Below are positions 6,185 to 7,497 of a stretch of DNA of 7,497 bases, piece after piece; the first letter of the stretch is position 1; the number at the start of each line of letters is the position of its first letter. The notes under the pieces are model-generated. The model had not been told where the DNA came from, searched no databases, and was given only the letters and a program-made list of their open reading frames with translations. The translations under genes and the position numbers were made by a program. The DNA lies in contig JAEWRC010000130.1 of NCBI GenBank assembly GCA_023460175.1, positions 1-7,497 of the forward strand. Reading direction: 5' to 3'. The DNA is from Actinomycetes bacterium (GTDB lineage: Bacteria; Actinomycetota; Actinomycetes; Mycobacteriales; Mycobacteriaceae).

Positions 6185-7453
6185 GTGCGGCGCTGGATCG
6201 TGTGGTCCGTGGGGCTTCTGGCCTACATCGTCGCCGTGCTCGATCGCACCACCCTCGGGGTCTCCGGCCTCGACGCGGCCGACCGGTTCAACGCCAGCCC
6301 GGCGATCCTCTCGACGTTCGTGGTGTTGCAGATCGTCGTCTACGCCGGTGCCCAGATCCCGGCCGGGCTGCTGCTGGACCGCTTCGGCTCGCGGGCGATG
6401 ATCGTCACCGGCGGCCTGCTGATGGCCGCCGGCCAACTCACCCTGGCGTTCAGCGAATCGCTGCCCACCGCCATCGCCGCCCGGGCGGTGGTCGGCCTGG
6501 GCGACGCGTTCACCTTCATCTCGGTGCTGCGGCTGGTCCCCTACTGGTTCTCCGAGCGGCAGATCCCGATGGTCACGCAGCTGACCGGCATCTGCGGACA
6601 GCTCGGACAGGTGCTGTCGGCGCTGCCGTTCCTGGCGCTGCTGGGGGCCGCCGGCTGGAGTACGGCCTACCTGTCGGCGGCGGCCTTCGGGGTCCTGGTG
6701 GTGGTGCTGACCGTCGTGGTGGTCCGCGATACGCCGCGCGGGCGCGCCCAGGTGGTGCGCAGCGCGGACCTGGCCGAGACGTTCGGCAGCCTCAAGACGG
6801 TCTGGCTGCGCCCGGGCACCCGGCTCGGCTTCTTCACGCACATGGGCTGCCAGTTCTCCATCACCGTCTTCGCGCTGATGTGGGGCATTCCGTATCTGAC
6901 CGAGGCGCAGGGACTTTCCCGCGGGACCGCCGGCGCGTTGCTGACGGTGTCGGTGGCCACGGCGATCGCGGCGGGCATCCTGATCGGCATCGTCACGGCC
7001 CGCAATCCGCACCGGCGGTCGTGGCTCGTGCTGAGCATCATGGCCAGCAACGCCGCGATCTGGGCCGTGGTGCTCGCGCTGCCCGGGCCCGCCCCGCTGT
7101 GGTTGCTGGTGGTGTTGGTCATCGTGATCTCCGTCGGCGGCCCGGGTTCGATGGTCGGCTTCGACCACGCGCGGACGTTCAATCCGAGCCGCACACTCGG
7201 GACCGCGACCGGGATCATCAACATGGGCGGGTTCATCGCCTCGCTGCTCGTCATGCAGGCGATGGGCATGATCATCGACGCCGCGGGCGGCTACTCGTTC
7301 GATGCGTTCCGTTACGCCTGGGCCGCGCAGTACGTCATCTGGGTCCTCGCTGCCGTGGCCATCGTCATCGCGCGCCGCAAGGCCCGCCGGACCATCGGCG
7401 ACATCGACGAGAGCAAGTACCTGCTGGAGTTCTTCGACGACCGCCGCGAGTGA
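6185..7453 (+). CDS. Major facilitator superfamily transporter, 422 residues, substrate unknown
   Basis: This is a polytopic inner-membrane protein of normal MFS length. Twelve helices can be placed at about 4-24, 43-63, 71-90, 94-118, 131-153, 160-180, 213-238, 246-270, 279-299, 303-322, 341-363 and 377-397. The loop after helix 2 reads GLLLDRFGSR (61-70), the MFS motif A type with the Asp/Arg pair. A basic cytoplasmic loop (about 181-212) joins the two six-helix halves. Helix 11 starts with TGIINMGGF, and the loop before it carries FDHARTFNP, which may help identify the subfamily. The C-terminal tail (398-422) is charged and cytoplasmic. The gene starts with GTG and ends with TGA. It is divergent from fas, with a 380-bp uncertain stretch plus the fas control region between them. 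Nothing in the sequence fixes substrate or direction of transport; a link to lipid metabolism would be only a guess from adjacency. Confidence 0.93.
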   Translation: MRRWIVWSVGLLAYIVAVLDRTTLGVSGLDAADRFNASPAILSTFVVLQIVVYAGAQIPAGLLLDRFGSRAMIVTGGLLMAAGQLTLAFSESLPTAIAARAVVGLGDAFTFISVLRLVPYWFSERQIPMVTQLTGICGQLGQVLSALPFLALLGAAGWSTAYLSAAAFGVLVVVLTVVVVRDTPRGRAQVVRSADLAETFGSLKTVWLRPGTRLGFFTHMGCQFSITVFALMWGIPYLTEAQGLSRGTAGALLTVSVATAIAAGILIGIVTARNPHRRSWLVLSIMASNAAIWAVVLALPGPAPLWLLVVLVIVISVGGPGSMVGFDHARTFNPSRTLGTATGIINMGGFIASLLVMQAMGMIIDAAGGYSFDAFRYAWAAQYVIWVLAAVAIVIARRKARRTIGDIDESKYLLEFFDDRRE

Positions 7454-7471
7454 TTGCGGTGCGCAGGGTTT

Positions 7472-7497
7472 CGGTGTGGGCAAAGCGGTGTGGGCAA
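7472..7497. repeat. Two copies of a 12-bp direct repeat, cut by the window end
   Basis: CGGTGTGGGCAA occurs at 7472-7483 and 7486-7497, a 14-bp period separated by AG. It begins 18 bp after the transporter stop codon. Whether the array continues beyond the window is unknown. It has no hairpin or T-run that would make it a terminator. Confidence 0.55.

Noticed and set aside
6045..6401. 118-codon plus-strand ORF overlapping the transporter start
   Set aside because: It runs out of frame into the transporter's first helices. Its product is Arg/Gly/Pro-rich and it has no supporting signals.
5762..7483. 573-codon minus-strand ORF covering the transporter gene
   Set aside because: It is antisense to a clear 12-helix MFS protein. 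Its product is low-complexity (Asp, His, Arg, Gly, Gln) and matches no family.

Overview
The window looks like high-GC actinobacterial DNA, most probably from a Mycobacterium/Mycolicibacterium species. The main reason is a minus-strand gene that fills positions 1-5293. I recognise its translation as the N-terminal ~1764 residues of the mycobacterial type I fatty acid synthase (Fas). It resembles the M. tuberculosis protein (Rv2524c) as I remember it, starting with the same MTI-x-EHDR N-terminus. It carries the acetyltransferase, enoyl reductase, dehydratase and malonyl/palmitoyl transferase regions in the expected order. The gene runs off the left edge in an Ala/Glu/Pro-rich linker, just before the expected acyl carrier protein, ketoreductase and ketosynthase domains.

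Positions 5294 to about 5804 form a lower-GC control region upstream of fas. Read toward fas, it holds a cluster of overlapping inverted repeats built on GTTAC/GTAAC (5535-5579), a possible -35/-10 pair (5525-5530 and 5500-5505), a leader of about 200 nt, and a Shine-Dalgarno sequence before a GTG start. The repeat cluster sits directly upstream of the -35. That is where an activator such as FasR, the known TetR-family regulator of mycobacterial fas, could bind; the assignment to FasR is inference. A separate 19-bp inverted repeat at 5671-5689 overlaps a possible promoter facing the other way.

Positions 5805-6184 are GC-rich again but do not give a clear gene. Two mutually exclusive small ORFs lie codon-on-codon on opposite strands (5805-6119 minus and 5856-6032 plus), and neither has a recognisable family. 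Positions 6185-7453 on the plus strand encode a complete 422-residue, 12-helix major facilitator superfamily transporter of unknown substrate, divergent from fas. The last 26 bases hold two copies of a 12-bp direct repeat, cut by the window edge.

The one secure biological system here is fatty acid synthesis: Fas makes the acyl-CoAs used for membrane lipids and as primers for mycolic acid synthesis. I found no CRISPR array, RNA gene, insertion sequence or clearly new multi-gene system. The points most worth checking are the fas promoter architecture and the strand and reality of the small ORF between fas and the transporter.
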